A stretch of 64,000 nt of DNA from Mycoplana azooxidifex (GCF_014196765.1 NZ_JACIEE010000002.1:124001-188000); one strand, 5' to 3'; shown: positions 25,413 to 33,853, counted from the first letter of the stretch. Program-made: numbers and translations. The notes: generated by a model not told the origin, from the letters alone.

Positions 25413-26246
25413 ATGCTCGAACTGCAGAACCTGACAAAGGTCTATCCGAACGGCGTCCACGCGCTGGAGGCGTTCTCCCTCACCGTGCGCGAGGGCGAGA
25501 TCGTCGCCGTGATCGGCGGTTCCGGATGCGGCAAGAGCACGCTCCTGCGCCTGATCGCCGGCCTCGAGCAGCCGTCGCGCGGGCGTGCCGTCCTCGACGG
25601 GGCGACGCTTACGCAGCCGCACCCGCTGGTCAACATCATCTTCCAGGAGCCGAGGCTGCTGCCCTGGCTCACGGTTGCCGGCAATGTCGGCTTCGGCCTG
25701 GCCGATCTCGCCGCGAACGACCGCGCACTGCGGGTGGAGGAGGCCTTGCTGCGAGTTGGTCTCGCCGGATACGGCGGGCGGTGGGTGAAGGAGCTCTCCG
25801 GCGGGCAGGCGCAGCGCGTGGCGATCGCCCGCGCCCTCGTCACCCGTCCGGAGGTGTTGTTGCTCGACGAGCCCTTCTCCGCCCTCGATGCGCTCACGCG
25901 CGCGGACCTGCAGGACCATCTGGCCGATCTCTGGGCCGAAAGCGGCACCACCATGATCCTCGTCACGCACGACATCGAGGAGGCGGCCGTTCTTGCCGAC
26001 CGGATCGTGGTCATGCGGCCCTGGCCGGGCCGCAAGCTCGAGGAGATCGAGATCGCCCTGAAGAGGCCGCGGGAACGCACCGCGCCGGAGGTGGAGGCGC
26101 TGAAGCGCCAACTGGTCGCAGCCCTCAACCGCTCGCTGGACCGATCCCCCGGTCGCTCCCCTGGCCGATCCACCGACCGCTCACCGGTTCGCGCCCCCGA
26201 AAACGCCCTGGGCAGCGAACCCGTCCGCGTCCCGTTCGTTCCCTGA
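25413..26246 (+). CDS. ssuB: Aliphatic sulfonate ABC transporter ATPase with Arg-Ser-Pro tail
   Basis: The 277-residue ATPase contains Walker A GGSGCGKST (about 35-43), the FQEPRLLPWLTV Q loop, signature LSGGQAQRVAIARA and Walker B LLLDEPFSALDAL, all typical of the nitrate/sulfonate/taurine class. After about residue 236 it carries an extra 41-residue tail built from DRSPGRSPGRSTDRSPVR-like repeats, which SsuB proteins normally lack. The tail is encoded by imperfect short repeats and looks disordered and basic. Confidence 0.92.
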   Translation: MLELQNLTKVYPNGVHALEAFSLTVREGEIVAVIGGSGCGKSTLLRLIAGLEQPSRGRAVLDGATLTQPHPLVNIIFQEPRLLPWLTVAGNVGFGLADLAANDRALRVEEALLRVGLAGYGGRWVKELSGGQAQRVAIARALVTRPEVLLLDEPFSALDALTRADLQDHLADLWAESGTTMILVTHDIEEAAVLADRIVVMRPWPGRKLEEIEIALKRPRERTAPEVEALKRQLVAALNRSLDRSPGRSPGRSTDRSPVRAPENALGSEPVRVPFVP

Positions 26247-26323
26247 GCGCGCACCTGCGGCAGTCGCGGCGCCTCACGGCTTCGCTGCGACGGCCTCGGC
26301 GGTCGGCCCGGCGGCGCGCGGCG

Positions 26324-26836
26324 TTACTGCCCATGCCCTGCGTCCGCAGGCTGCCCGGCGGGATCGTGCTTCTTTTCCGGCGCACCGCCCGCGGCCGGGC
26401 CGACGGCGAACTCCACGTCGACGGAGCCGGCCTTCTCGAAGGTCAGCGTCGCCTTGACCGTCTCGCCTTCCTTGAAGGGTTGGCCGACGTTCATGAACAT
26501 GACGTGGTAGCCGCCGGGCTTGAGCTCCACCGTGGCCCCGGCCGGAAGCGCCACGCCGTCCTTCAGTTCGCGCATGACCATGACCTCGCCGTCCATCTTC
26601 ATCTCGTGCAACTGGGCGTCGCCGGCGCGCGTGGTGACGATGGCGACGAGACGGTCGTCGGCACCGTTGTTGATGATCGTGAGGTAGCCGCCGCCGACTT
26701 TCGCCCCCGGCAGCATGGCCCGCGCATGGGGATGGTCGATCTCGATCTGGCCGACCTTGAAGTCGTGCGCCAGGGCAAGGCCCGGCGCGAACAGGAGCAG
26801 GGCGAGGGCGAGACGTGTCGAAAAATGCCTCTTCAT
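26324..26836 (-). CDS. PCu(A)C periplasmic copper chaperone
   Basis: The 170-residue protein has a signal peptide (1-23, ALA|HDFKVG) and the PCu(A)C copper motif: HEM near residue 91, a Met about 10 residues later, and HVMFM about 24 residues after that. These chaperones bring Cu(I) to cytochrome oxidase subunits and other periplasmic copper sites. The ATG at 26836 with GGAGAC is chosen; a slightly longer frame exists. The tail is His-, Gly- and Asp-rich (HDPAGQPADAGHGQ). It lies 183 bases after a DUF2946-like gene. Confidence 0.9.
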   Translation of the reverse strand: MKRHFSTRLALALLLFAPGLALAHDFKVGQIEIDHPHARAMLPGAKVGGGYLTIINNGADDRLVAIVTTRAGDAQLHEMKMDGEVMVMRELKDGVALPAGATVELKPGGYHVMFMNVGQPFKEGETVKATLTFEKAGSVDVEFAVGPAAGGAPEKKHDPAGQPADAGHGQ

Positions 26837-27019
26837 GATGGTCTCCATTATCTGGTCTTTCTGTGGAAGGGTGGGTTTGTCAGCTCGATGCGCGTTCGAG
26901 CGGCTTCCGGATGTGACTTGTTGAACATGAAACTTGATCCGGCCGAGTGCCGGCACAGGCCGCACTTGGCAGTCTGTTCCCGGCGCGACGGAAGGCGCTG
27001 CCGCGATCGCGGCAACGGC

Positions 27020-27418
27020 TCAGGCGTGCAGGCCGGAGGGAGGACCGCGCGGGGCGGTGTTCGGGGGAAAGAGCTGCCGGTAGTGGGCTTCGGTGCGGAA
27101 AGCGACATTCCGGTCGGCCTCGGCAAGGATCGGTTCGCCCGCACCGTGCTGCGGCGCGGGTAGCAGCACGGCGGCGGTAAGCCTGCAGGCTTCGCAGCCG
27201 GAGCGCCGGTCGCTTTCGCCATGGCTGTCCTTGCCATGCTCGGAAGAGCAGAGGTCCGGCAGAGTACCGTCCGGCAGCACATATTGCGCAAGCTCGGTTG
27301 CGGGTATCGGCCGCTGTTGTCCGACCGCCGGTTCGTGCGCGAAGCCGACGAACAGCAGGGCGAGCGTGCAGAGCGCACGCACCATGCAGTGTTCGACAAA
27401 GCTCAGACGCCCGACCAT
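27020..27418 (-). CDS. DUF2946-like secreted or membrane protein
   Basis: The 132-residue protein starts at the ATG at 27418 after GGGGAA. It has one hydrophobic N-terminal segment (about 13-27, ALCTLALLFVGFAHE), then LPDGTLPDLC, a His/Asp-rich middle, a CEAC motif (about 75-78) and the end APRGPPS. This layout fits DUF2946 proteins, which often sit beside copper-handling genes. The cysteine and histidine content suggests metal binding, but no function is established. It precedes the PCu(A)C gene on the same strand. Confidence 0.75.
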   Translation of the reverse strand: MVGRLSFVEHCMVRALCTLALLFVGFAHEPAVGQQRPIPATELAQYVLPDGTLPDLCSSEHGKDSHGESDRRSGCEACRLTAAVLLPAPQHGAGEPILAEADRNVAFRTEAHYRQLFPPNTAPRGPPSGLHA

Positions 27419-27585
27419 GAATTCCCCGGCACCGTTGCGGCACGGGCAACACCATATCCCACGCCGCATCCGCCGTTCAATGCGGCAAACTGGCGTGCGC
27501 GGCCTAGGCATCGTGGAAATAATTTTCACCGATTGATGGACTTTGCTAAATCTGACCGGTAATGTCGCAAAATAAGTCCAACACA

Positions 27586-27598
27586 TGAAAATGAATTG
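27586..27598 (+). promoter_or_regulatory. Copy 1 of GAAAAT(G/A)AAT motif, before ridA
   Basis: TGAAAATGAATTG lies 12 bases before the RidA-family start. The same 12-base core TGAAAATGAATT recurs upstream of the rpiR gene at 28949. Possible RpiR operator; being so close to the start codon it would act by blocking transcription. Confidence 0.45.
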
Positions 27599-27609
27599 CA
27601 GGATCCATC

Positions 27610-28005
27610 ATGTCCCGTAAGAAACTGGTGCGTTTGGAAACGGCCGACACCCAGGCCGGCGGCCAGCGGCGGCCCTTCGCCAAGGCCGTCAGGGCCGGCG
27701 ACTTCGTCTATGTCTCCGGACAGGTCCCGACTGTTGACGGCGAGGTCGTCGTCGGCAACATCGTCGCCCAGACCGAGCAGGTCGTCGCCAACATCAAGGA
27801 CGTCCTTGCCCTTGCCGACTGCACGCTGGCGGACGTGGTGAAGGTCAACGTCTGGCTCGCCGATGCGCGCGATTTCTCGAGCTTCAACGCCGTCTTCCAG
27901 AAGCACTTCATCGATCATCCCCCGGCGCGCTCCACCGTGCAGTCGCCGCTGATGGTCGATGCGAAGGTGGAGATGGACGTCATCGCCTACAAGCCGGTCG
28001 ACTGA
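27610..28005 (+). CDS. RidA/YjgF-family enamine/imine deaminase
   Basis: The 131-residue protein belongs to the RidA family, whose members hydrolyse reactive enamines and imines such as 2-aminoacrylate made by PLP enzymes. The signature PPARSTVQ holds the key arginine R107 (R105 in RidA) and E121 lies in KVEMDVIAY. The DFVYVSGQVP and DVVKVNVWLAD strands fit. It converges with the RpiR gene, and a PLP enzyme of the D-serine dehydratase type is encoded nearby, which would be a source of such intermediates. Confidence 0.9.
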   Translation: MSRKKLVRLETADTQAGGQRRPFAKAVRAGDFVYVSGQVPTVDGEVVVGNIVAQTEQVVANIKDVLALADCTLADVVKVNVWLADARDFSSFNAVFQKHFIDHPPARSTVQSPLMVDAKVEMDVIAYKPVD

Positions 28006-28036
28006 CCCCTCCCGGGGCGCAGCCTGTGGCGACGCC

Positions 28037-28900
28037 TCAGTCGCCCAGCAGTTGCCGATCGTCGCCGTCGCGGTGGCGCACCAGTTCTTCCTTGATACTG
28101 CGCAGGGCCCTGATCGCCGTGGTGCGATCGGCATAGGCGACCAGGTTGGCGAGGATGTCGATGGCCGCGAGATAGGCGTAGCGCGTCGACGTGGGACGGA
28201 AGATGTTCTTGCCCTCCGGCATTTCGATCGCGATCACCACGTCTGCAGCGGCAGCGACAGGCGAATTGGGCTGGGTGATCACGATCGTCGGAATGGCGGC
28301 CTGCCGGAGCAGTTCCAGACAGTGGACGAGGCCGAGGTCGCGGCCGGTAAACGACGAGCCGAACACGACCGTGCCCGGCTGCACGGCGGCCGACATCATG
28401 ATGTTCATGTTGTGGTCGTTCGAGGCGTTGATGCGGCATCCGAGCCGGAAGAGGCGGTTATGCAGTTCGTTGACGATCATGGCGGAATTTCCGCTCGCGC
28501 CGAAAGCCTGGATGAACTCGGCGCCGCGCAGAAGATGAGCGGCCTTGTCGAGTACGACGAGGTCGAGTTGGCGATGAAGTTCGAACAGCGCGTTCTGCGC
28601 CTTGGTGACGATGTCTTCGGCGACCTCCTCGGGCGTGGCCGTCGGCGCCTCGGGCTTGAGGTAGCGCAGCCCGACATAGGTCATCCGCGCCAGTTGCACC
28701 TTGAAGTCCGAATAGCCCTGGCATCCCAGCCGCCGGCAGAAGCGCGTCACCGTCGGGGGCGAGACGCCCGCCCGCTCGGCAAGCTCGATGATCGACGAGT
28801 TGACCACGAATTCCACGTCGTCGAGCACGAGCCGGGCGAGTTTCTTCTCCAGCCCGGACAACTTGCCGTCCTCGTCGGAGAGGCCGTGAAAAAGATCCAT
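28037..28900 (-). CDS. RpiR/MurR-family regulator with SIS domain
   Basis: The 287-residue protein has an N-terminal HTH_6 domain (AERAGVSPPTVTRFCRRLGCQGYSDFKVQLAR, about 41-72 region) and a C-terminal SIS domain (about 120-265) that in this family binds a sugar phosphate or related ligand. The segments GASGNSAMIVNEL and GSSFTGRDLGLVH mark the SIS fold. It lies divergent from the D-threonine aldolase-like gene and convergent with ridA, so it is the likely local controller of the module. GGGGAG precedes the ATG. Confidence 0.88.
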   Translation of the reverse strand: MDLFHGLSDEDGKLSGLEKKLARLVLDDVEFVVNSSIIELAERAGVSPPTVTRFCRRLGCQGYSDFKVQLARMTYVGLRYLKPEAPTATPEEVAEDIVTKAQNALFELHRQLDLVVLDKAAHLLRGAEFIQAFGASGNSAMIVNELHNRLFRLGCRINASNDHNMNIMMSAAVQPGTVVFGSSFTGRDLGLVHCLELLRQAAIPTIVITQPNSPVAAAADVVIAIEMPEGKNIFRPTSTRYAYLAAIDILANLVAYADRTTAIRALRSIKEELVRHRDGDDRQLLGD

Positions 28901-28949
28901 AGGGGCTCCCCAAGGCGATGGCGTCGCCTTGGCGATGCCGTTCCAGTGT

Positions 28950-28962
28950 GAAAATGAATTTC
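28950..28962 (-). promoter_or_regulatory. Copy 2 of GAAAAT(G/A)AAT motif, before rpiR
   Basis: GAAAATGAATTTC is an inverted repeat GAAA-N5-TTTC 50 bases upstream of the RpiR start. It shares TGAAAATGAATT with the site before ridA. RpiR-type IolR of rhizobia is known to bind GGAA-N6-TTCC, a similar layout, so autoregulation is a reasonable guess. Confidence 0.5.
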
Positions 28963-29022
28963 TTCCGAGTGTCTTTTCATAGCATAGTGCGACAGAGCTT
29001 CAACGGAAGCGGGTGCTCGGGC

Positions 29023-29035
29023 GAAAATAAATGAC
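29023..29035 (+). promoter_or_regulatory. Copy 3 of GAAAAT(G/A)AAT motif, before the PLP enzyme gene
   Basis: GAAAATAAATGAC lies 50 bases upstream of the start at 29085, the mirror position of copy 2 in the divergent region. It matches the shared core GAAAATRAAT. Confidence 0.4.
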
Positions 29036-29084
29036 AGCGCCGCAGCAAACGGCGCGTTTCCTCCCCAAGAACGAGGTGTAGCAA

Positions 29085-30173
29085 ATGTTCAATCCATGGC
29101 CCGAAGTCGGCACGCCGCTCGATCAGGTCGCAACCCCCATGCCGGTCATCGACGAGGATCGCGTTGCGGCCAACATCGTAAGGGCGCAGCGCTACGTCGA
29201 AAGCCACGGCAAGGCGTTCCGTCCGCATATCAAGACGCACAAGATCGCCGCCATCGCGCGCCAGCAGCTCGAGGCCGGCGCCGTCGGCATCAACTGCCAG
29301 AAGATCAGCGAGGCGGAGATCTTCGCCGATGCCGGATTCGAGGATATCCTGATCACCTACAACATCCTCGGCACGCCCAAGCTCAAGCGCCTGCGCGCCT
29401 TGCAGGAACGGGTGGCGCGCCTTTCCGTGGTGGCGGACAGTGCTGCGGTCGTTGAAGGGCTGGCGGCGACCTTCGAGACGGGCAGGCCGCTTTCCGTCCT
29501 GGTCGAATGCGATACCGGCGGCCGGCGCTGCGGCGTGCAGACGCCCGAAGATGCCGCAGCCCTGGCGGAAAGGATCGCTGCCGCGCCCGGCCTTCGCTTT
29601 ACCGGCATCCTGACCTATCCGGCCGCCGGCGGCGCCCAAAGCGTCGAGGCCTTCATCGTCCGCACCATGGAACTCCTGGCGGCGAAGGGCATCGAATGCC
29701 CGGTGCGCTCCAACGGCGGCTCGCCGGACCTGTTTTCCGCCCACCTCGTCCCGTCCGCCACCGAACATCGCGCCGGAACCTACGTCTACAACGACCGCAG
29801 CATGGTTCGTGCGGGTCACTGCACGCAGGACGATCTCGCCATGCATATCCTGGCGACCGTGGTCTCCAGGCCGGCGCCCGATCGCGTCGTCCTCGATTGC
29901 GGGTCGAAGGCGCTGACCTCCGACCTGCTCGGCTTCAGCGACTACGGCATGATCGAGGGCTTCGAAGGCGCGCGCATCGTCTCCCTGTCGGAGGAGCATG
30001 CCGTGGTCGACCTGAAGGACTGCGCGGGCACCTTCGCCGAAGTCGGCGCGATGGTCAGGGTGGTGCCCAACCATACCTGCGTGGTCAGCAACCTCTTCGA
30101 CCGCATGGTGTTCCATCGCGACGGCGTCGTCACCCGCGTGGAAGCCGTGGACGCGCGCGGCACGGTGTGGTGA
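29085..30173 (+). CDS. D-threonine aldolase/D-serine ammonia-lyase family PLP enzyme
   Basis: The 362-residue fold-type III PLP protein begins DQVATPMPVIDEDRVAANI and has the PLP lysine K50 in RPHIKTHK. The C-terminal metal site PNHTC (H330, C332) is the Zn/Mn pair of eukaryotic-type D-serine dehydratases and D-threonine aldolases. It should cleave or deaminate a D-beta-hydroxy amino acid; 3-hydroxyaspartate aldolase is a further option. A D-serine lyase reaction would release 2-aminoacrylate, fitting the nearby RidA. The lead is soluble, without a signal peptide. Confidence 0.85.
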   Translation: MFNPWPEVGTPLDQVATPMPVIDEDRVAANIVRAQRYVESHGKAFRPHIKTHKIAAIARQQLEAGAVGINCQKISEAEIFADAGFEDILITYNILGTPKLKRLRALQERVARLSVVADSAAVVEGLAATFETGRPLSVLVECDTGGRRCGVQTPEDAAALAERIAAAPGLRFTGILTYPAAGGAQSVEAFIVRTMELLAAKGIECPVRSNGGSPDLFSAHLVPSATEHRAGTYVYNDRSMVRAGHCTQDDLAMHILATVVSRPAPDRVVLDCGSKALTSDLLGFSDYGMIEGFEGARIVSLSEEHAVVDLKDCAGTFAEVGAMVRVVPNHTCVVSNLFDRMVFHRDGVVTRVEAVDARGTVW

Positions 30174-30431
30174 AAAGCCCGCCGATGTAAATCTTTCTTC
30201 ACGCCGGGCCCCGGATTCTGTCTGCGGGCCCGGTCCGGACGCGCCGGGCGGCGAAAATTTCGGGCGATTTCCCGGCGTGTTTTTCATGGCGTGCCCGCGC
30301 GCCTTGGAGCGATGCCGGGCGCATGCGCTCCGGAAGCATCTGATCTGCAAAAGGAAACGGACGGCGTGGTGCGCATCGGCAGGCGGTGCGCATGCCGAAG
30401 GCCATGAAAAATTTCGTCCCGTTACAAGCGA

Positions 30432-30450
30432 TATGTAAAGGAATTACATA
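30432..30450. promoter_or_regulatory. Perfect 19-base palindrome, likely operator
   Basis: TATGTAAAGGAATTACATA has 7-base perfect arms TATGTAA/TTACATA around AGGAA. It is about 300 bases before the M81 peptidase start. Such symmetry suggests a dimeric regulator (GntR-like sites have this style), but the protein is unknown. Confidence 0.5.
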
Positions 30451-30507
30451 AATCACTGCTCGCAATCGAAAGTCCGTTGACAATCGCGCTCATGGACGCA
30501 TTATGAA

Positions 30508-30520
30508 GAAAATAAATTAC
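30508..30520 (+). promoter_or_regulatory. Copy 4 of GAAAAT(G/A)AAT motif, before the M81 operon
   Basis: GAAAATAAATTAC shares GAAAATRAATT with copies 1 and 2. A near-palindrome GTTTACAGTGAAC (GTTnACnGTnAAC symmetry) follows at 30525-30537. Confidence 0.4.
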
Positions 30521-30747
30521 ACTGGTTTACAGTGAACGGGTGAGCAGGACAGCAGGCAGGCATGCCTCCGAAATGAGCCGCAATTCGCCGACTGGCATGT
30601 TTGGCCGCCCCTGATGGCTGCGCATGGCAGGGCGAAACACGTCCTCGGAGTGCGTCCGGTCATGAAAAGAACGGCGGCGCGCCATGTCTATCGGCATGGG
30701 CGTCGGCAGGCGACGGCCATCGGGCCGGGACAGCTTTGGGACATCTG

Positions 30748-32229
30748 ATGCGCATATTTACCGCCTCACTGGCGACCGAGACCAATACATTCTCTCCCGT
30801 CCCGACCGACATGCACGCCTTCAAGGCGGCGTTTTACGCCGGGCCGGGCGAGCATCCCGACACGCCCACGCTCTGTTCGTCCGTCGTGCCGATCCTGCGC
30901 CGCCGCGGACGCGCCGAGGGCTTCACCGTCATCGAGGGCACGTCCTGCTGGGCCGAACCGGCCGGCCTCATCCAGCGCCAGACCTACGAGACGCTGCGCG
31001 ACCGGATCCTCGGTGAACTCAAGGCAGCCCTGCCGGTCGACGGCGTCGTCCTTGGCCTGCATGGCGCCATGGTGGCGCAGGGCTACGACGACCCGGAAGG
31101 CGACTTCCTCTCGAAGGTCCGCGCGATCGTCGGTCCCGACATCCTCGTTGCCGCGGAGTTCGATCCGCACAGCCACCTGACGGCGCTCCGCCTCGCCAAT
31201 CTCGACCTCATGGCGACCTTCCTCGAATTTCCGCACACGGATTTCGAGCAGCGCGGCGAACACGTCGTCGATCTCGCGCTTCGGGCGTTGCGCGAAGGGT
31301 TCAAGCCGGCGATCTCCACCTTCGACTGCCGGATGATCACGATCTATCCGACCAGCCGCGAGCCGATGCGCTCCTTCGTCGATCGCCTGAAGGCACTGGA
31401 AGGTAAGGACGGCGTCGCCTCGATTTCGGTCATCCACGGCTTCATGGCCGGCGACGTGCCCGACATGGGAACGCGCATCGTCGTCGTCACCGACGACGAT
31501 AAGGCCAAGGGCGATGCGCTCGCCAGGACACTCGGGCACGAGCTCTACCGGATGCGCAGGCAGACGGCCATGCCGATGCTCGACACCGAGGCCGGGCTCG
31601 ACCGCGCGCTGGAACTGCGCACCTCCCGGTCCGACAAGCCGGTCGTGATCGCTGATGTCTGGGACAATCCGGGTGGCGGCGTGGCGGGCGATGCCACCTA
31701 CGTCCTTCGCCGGATGATCGAGCGCGGCCTCGACGACTTCGCCGTTGCCACCATCTGGGATCCCGTCGCCGTTTCCTTCTGCCATGCGGCAGGGGAGGGG
31801 GCGGAACTCGACCTGCGCATCGGCGGCAAGTCCGGCCCGCAGGGCGGCGAGCCGCTCGATCTGCGGGTCCGCGTGGAGCGCGTCGTCGATGCCGGCTGGC
31901 AGAGCTTCCGCAACAGCCGCGTGACGCTCGGCAGTGCCGCGGTCGTCCGCCCGGTCGGGACTTCGATCGACATCGTCCTGATCACCAGCCGCACGCAGAC
32001 CTACGAGCCGGACATCTTTTCCAACCTCGGCATAGATTTCGCCGCAAAGACCATGCTGCTGGTGAAATCGACCAACCACTTTCACGCAGGCTTTCAGCCG
32101 GTCGCTTCCGAGATCGTCTACATAGCCGCGCCGACCTCCTATCCCACCGACCCGGCAACGACGCCTTACAGGAAAGCGAGCCTCGAATTGTGGCCGCGCG
32201 TTGCCGATCCGCTGGGCCTGGAAAGCTGA
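30748..32229 (+). CDS. M81-family metallopeptidase (MlrC-like)
   Basis: The 493-residue protein belongs to the M81/MlrC family, named for the enzyme that completes microcystin breakdown. Typical parts are RIFTASLATETNTFSPV at the N-terminus, GLHGAMVAQGYDDPEGD, AEFDPHSHLT, and DVWDNPGGGVAGDATY in the C-terminal domain. Histidines and acids in these motifs are expected to hold zinc. The ATG at 30748 is preferred to in-frame upstream starts because the family N-terminus begins there. It heads an operon with a dipeptide-type ABC importer, so it may hydrolyse an imported small peptide or amide. Confidence 0.88.
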   Translation: MRIFTASLATETNTFSPVPTDMHAFKAAFYAGPGEHPDTPTLCSSVVPILRRRGRAEGFTVIEGTSCWAEPAGLIQRQTYETLRDRILGELKAALPVDGVVLGLHGAMVAQGYDDPEGDFLSKVRAIVGPDILVAAEFDPHSHLTALRLANLDLMATFLEFPHTDFEQRGEHVVDLALRALREGFKPAISTFDCRMITIYPTSREPMRSFVDRLKALEGKDGVASISVIHGFMAGDVPDMGTRIVVVTDDDKAKGDALARTLGHELYRMRRQTAMPMLDTEAGLDRALELRTSRSDKPVVIADVWDNPGGGVAGDATYVLRRMIERGLDDFAVATIWDPVAVSFCHAAGEGAELDLRIGGKSGPQGGEPLDLRVRVERVVDAGWQSFRNSRVTLGSAAVVRPVGTSIDIVLITSRTQTYEPDIFSNLGIDFAAKTMLLVKSTNHFHAGFQPVASEIVYIAAPTSYPTDPATTPYRKASLELWPRVADPLGLES

Positions 32230-32324
32230 CCCGGGGGCGGCGTCCGTGCCGCCTCGAACCATGTTGCGAGAAGCCGGCCTGCGCAAAAGCGCGTACGCCA
32301 TGTCAAAAAAAGGAAGGGAACCTC

Positions 32325-33842
32325 ATGAAGAAGACATTTCTCATTGCCACTCTGGCGTCCGCTCTGGCCGCATCGACCGGCCTTGCCGCGGCGCAGGCGT
32401 CCGATGGCATCCTGACGGTTGCCACCATCGGCGAACCGCCGACGCTCGATGCCATGCAGACGCCCACCGACATCGTGCTGATGATCGACCAGCACATCTT
32501 CGAGACGCTCTATACCTACGACGCCCAGTGGAAGTCGGTGCCGCTGCTGGCAGCCGCGATGCCCGAGGTCTCCGAAGACGGGCTGATCTACCGCATTCCG
32601 CTGCGCGAAGGCGTGAAGTTCCACGACGGCAGCGACTTCGACGCCAAGGACGTGGTCGCCTCGCTGACGCGCTGGATGGCCGTCAACTCCAAGGGCAAGC
32701 AGGTCGCCGGGATCGTCGAGAGCCTGACCGAGGACGGCGCCAACGCCGTCGTCGTCAAGCTCAAGTCCCGCTACGCTCCGCTGCTGGCGACGCTGTCGCA
32801 GGCGTCGATCATCCTGCCTTCGGAAAAGGTGGCCGATACGCTTACCGAGTTCGTCGGCACCGGTCCCTACGCCCTCAAGGAGCGCAAGCCCGACCAGTAT
32901 ACCCAGCTTGTCCGCTTCGAGGACTACGCGTCGCCCGAAGGCGAGCCGAGCAACTATGCCGGCAAGCGCGAGGCGATCGCCAAGGAAGTCCGCTTCGTGC
33001 CGGTGCCGGATGCGAACACTCGTGTCGAGGGCCTGATTTCCGGCCAGTTCGATTACGCGGACTCTCTCCCCGTCAGCGCGTTTGAACGCGTCGAGGCGAG
33101 CGGCAACGCCAAGCCGGTGATCTTCGAGAATGCCGGCTGGGCTTCGCTCAACATGAACATGCAGCAGGGCCCGCTGACGAACAAGGCGCTCCGGCAGGCA
33201 GTCCAGGTCGCCCTCAACCCCTCCGACATGATGCTGGCGGCCTTCTCCGACGACCGCTTCTTCAGTGTCGATGCCTCGCTCTTCCCGACCGGCTCCTTCT
33301 GGCATACCGAAGCGGGCGTGGCCCGGTACGGCGAAGGCGATCCGGAGGCTGCGGCAAAGCTGCTCGAGGAGGCCGGATATGACGGCACCCCGATCCGCCT
33401 CATGACCAGCCGCCAATACGAGTTCCACTACAAGATCGGTGAAGTGGCCAAGGCCTATCTCGAGGCCGCCGGCTTCAAGGTCGACCTGCAGGTGGTCGAC
33501 TGGGCAACGCTGACCACCCGCCGCGCCGACCCGAAGGAATGGGACATCTTCATCACCCATTCCAACTTCCCGGGCGACCCGACCACGATCAACACCATCA
33601 CCGACAGCTATCCGGGCTGGTACGTCTCCGACCAGAAGGCCAAGGCCGTCGCCGCCTACATGGAAGCCACGAGCGACGACGACAAGCTCAAGGCCTGGGA
33701 AGCGATCCAGACGGTCATCTACGACGACGCACCGCTGTTCAAGGTCGGCAACTTCAATGCGGTTGCAGGTGTCGCAGCAACGGTCGGCGGCTATACGCCG
33801 ACCTACTGGCCGCACTTCTGGAACGTCACCCCGAAGAACTGA
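32325..33842 (+). CDS. ABC dipeptide-type solute-binding protein (family 5)
   Basis: The 505-residue periplasmic binding protein has a signal peptide (1-25, AAAQA|SDGIL) and the family 5 signature around residues 70-95 (AAAMPEVSEDGLIYRIPLREGVKFHDG). It binds peptides, opines or similar ligands. The ATG at 32325 is preceded by AAGGAAGGG. It lies 95 bases after the M81 peptidase gene and 11 bases before the first permease. Confidence 0.92.
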   Translation: MKKTFLIATLASALAASTGLAAAQASDGILTVATIGEPPTLDAMQTPTDIVLMIDQHIFETLYTYDAQWKSVPLLAAAMPEVSEDGLIYRIPLREGVKFHDGSDFDAKDVVASLTRWMAVNSKGKQVAGIVESLTEDGANAVVVKLKSRYAPLLATLSQASIILPSEKVADTLTEFVGTGPYALKERKPDQYTQLVRFEDYASPEGEPSNYAGKREAIAKEVRFVPVPDANTRVEGLISGQFDYADSLPVSAFERVEASGNAKPVIFENAGWASLNMNMQQGPLTNKALRQAVQVALNPSDMMLAAFSDDRFFSVDASLFPTGSFWHTEAGVARYGEGDPEAAAKLLEEAGYDGTPIRLMTSRQYEFHYKIGEVAKAYLEAAGFKVDLQVVDWATLTTRRADPKEWDIFITHSNFPGDPTTINTITDSYPGWYVSDQKAKAVAAYMEATSDDDKLKAWEAIQTVIYDDAPLFKVGNFNAVAGVAATVGGYTPTYWPHFWNVTPKN

Positions 33843-33853
33843 GGCATAGGACC

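Larger units (their letters stand above)
30174..30747. other. 574-base intergenic region rich in palindromes
   Basis: No convincing gene is seen. The region holds CGAAAATTTCG (30252-30262), GAAAAATTTC (30406-30415), a 19-base perfect palindrome (30432-30450), GAAAATAAATTAC (30508-30520) and a 13-base near-palindrome (30525-30537). It also becomes AT-rich near 30420-30535. It is best read as a large control region for the M81 peptidase-ABC importer operon. Confidence 0.6.

Noticed and set aside
24626-27163. 845-codon open frame on the plus strand across ssuC, ssuB and the PCu(A)C gene
   Set aside because: It is a different frame of real ssuC and ssuB, very rich in Arg, Ala, Pro and Gly, and runs across three well-supported genes.
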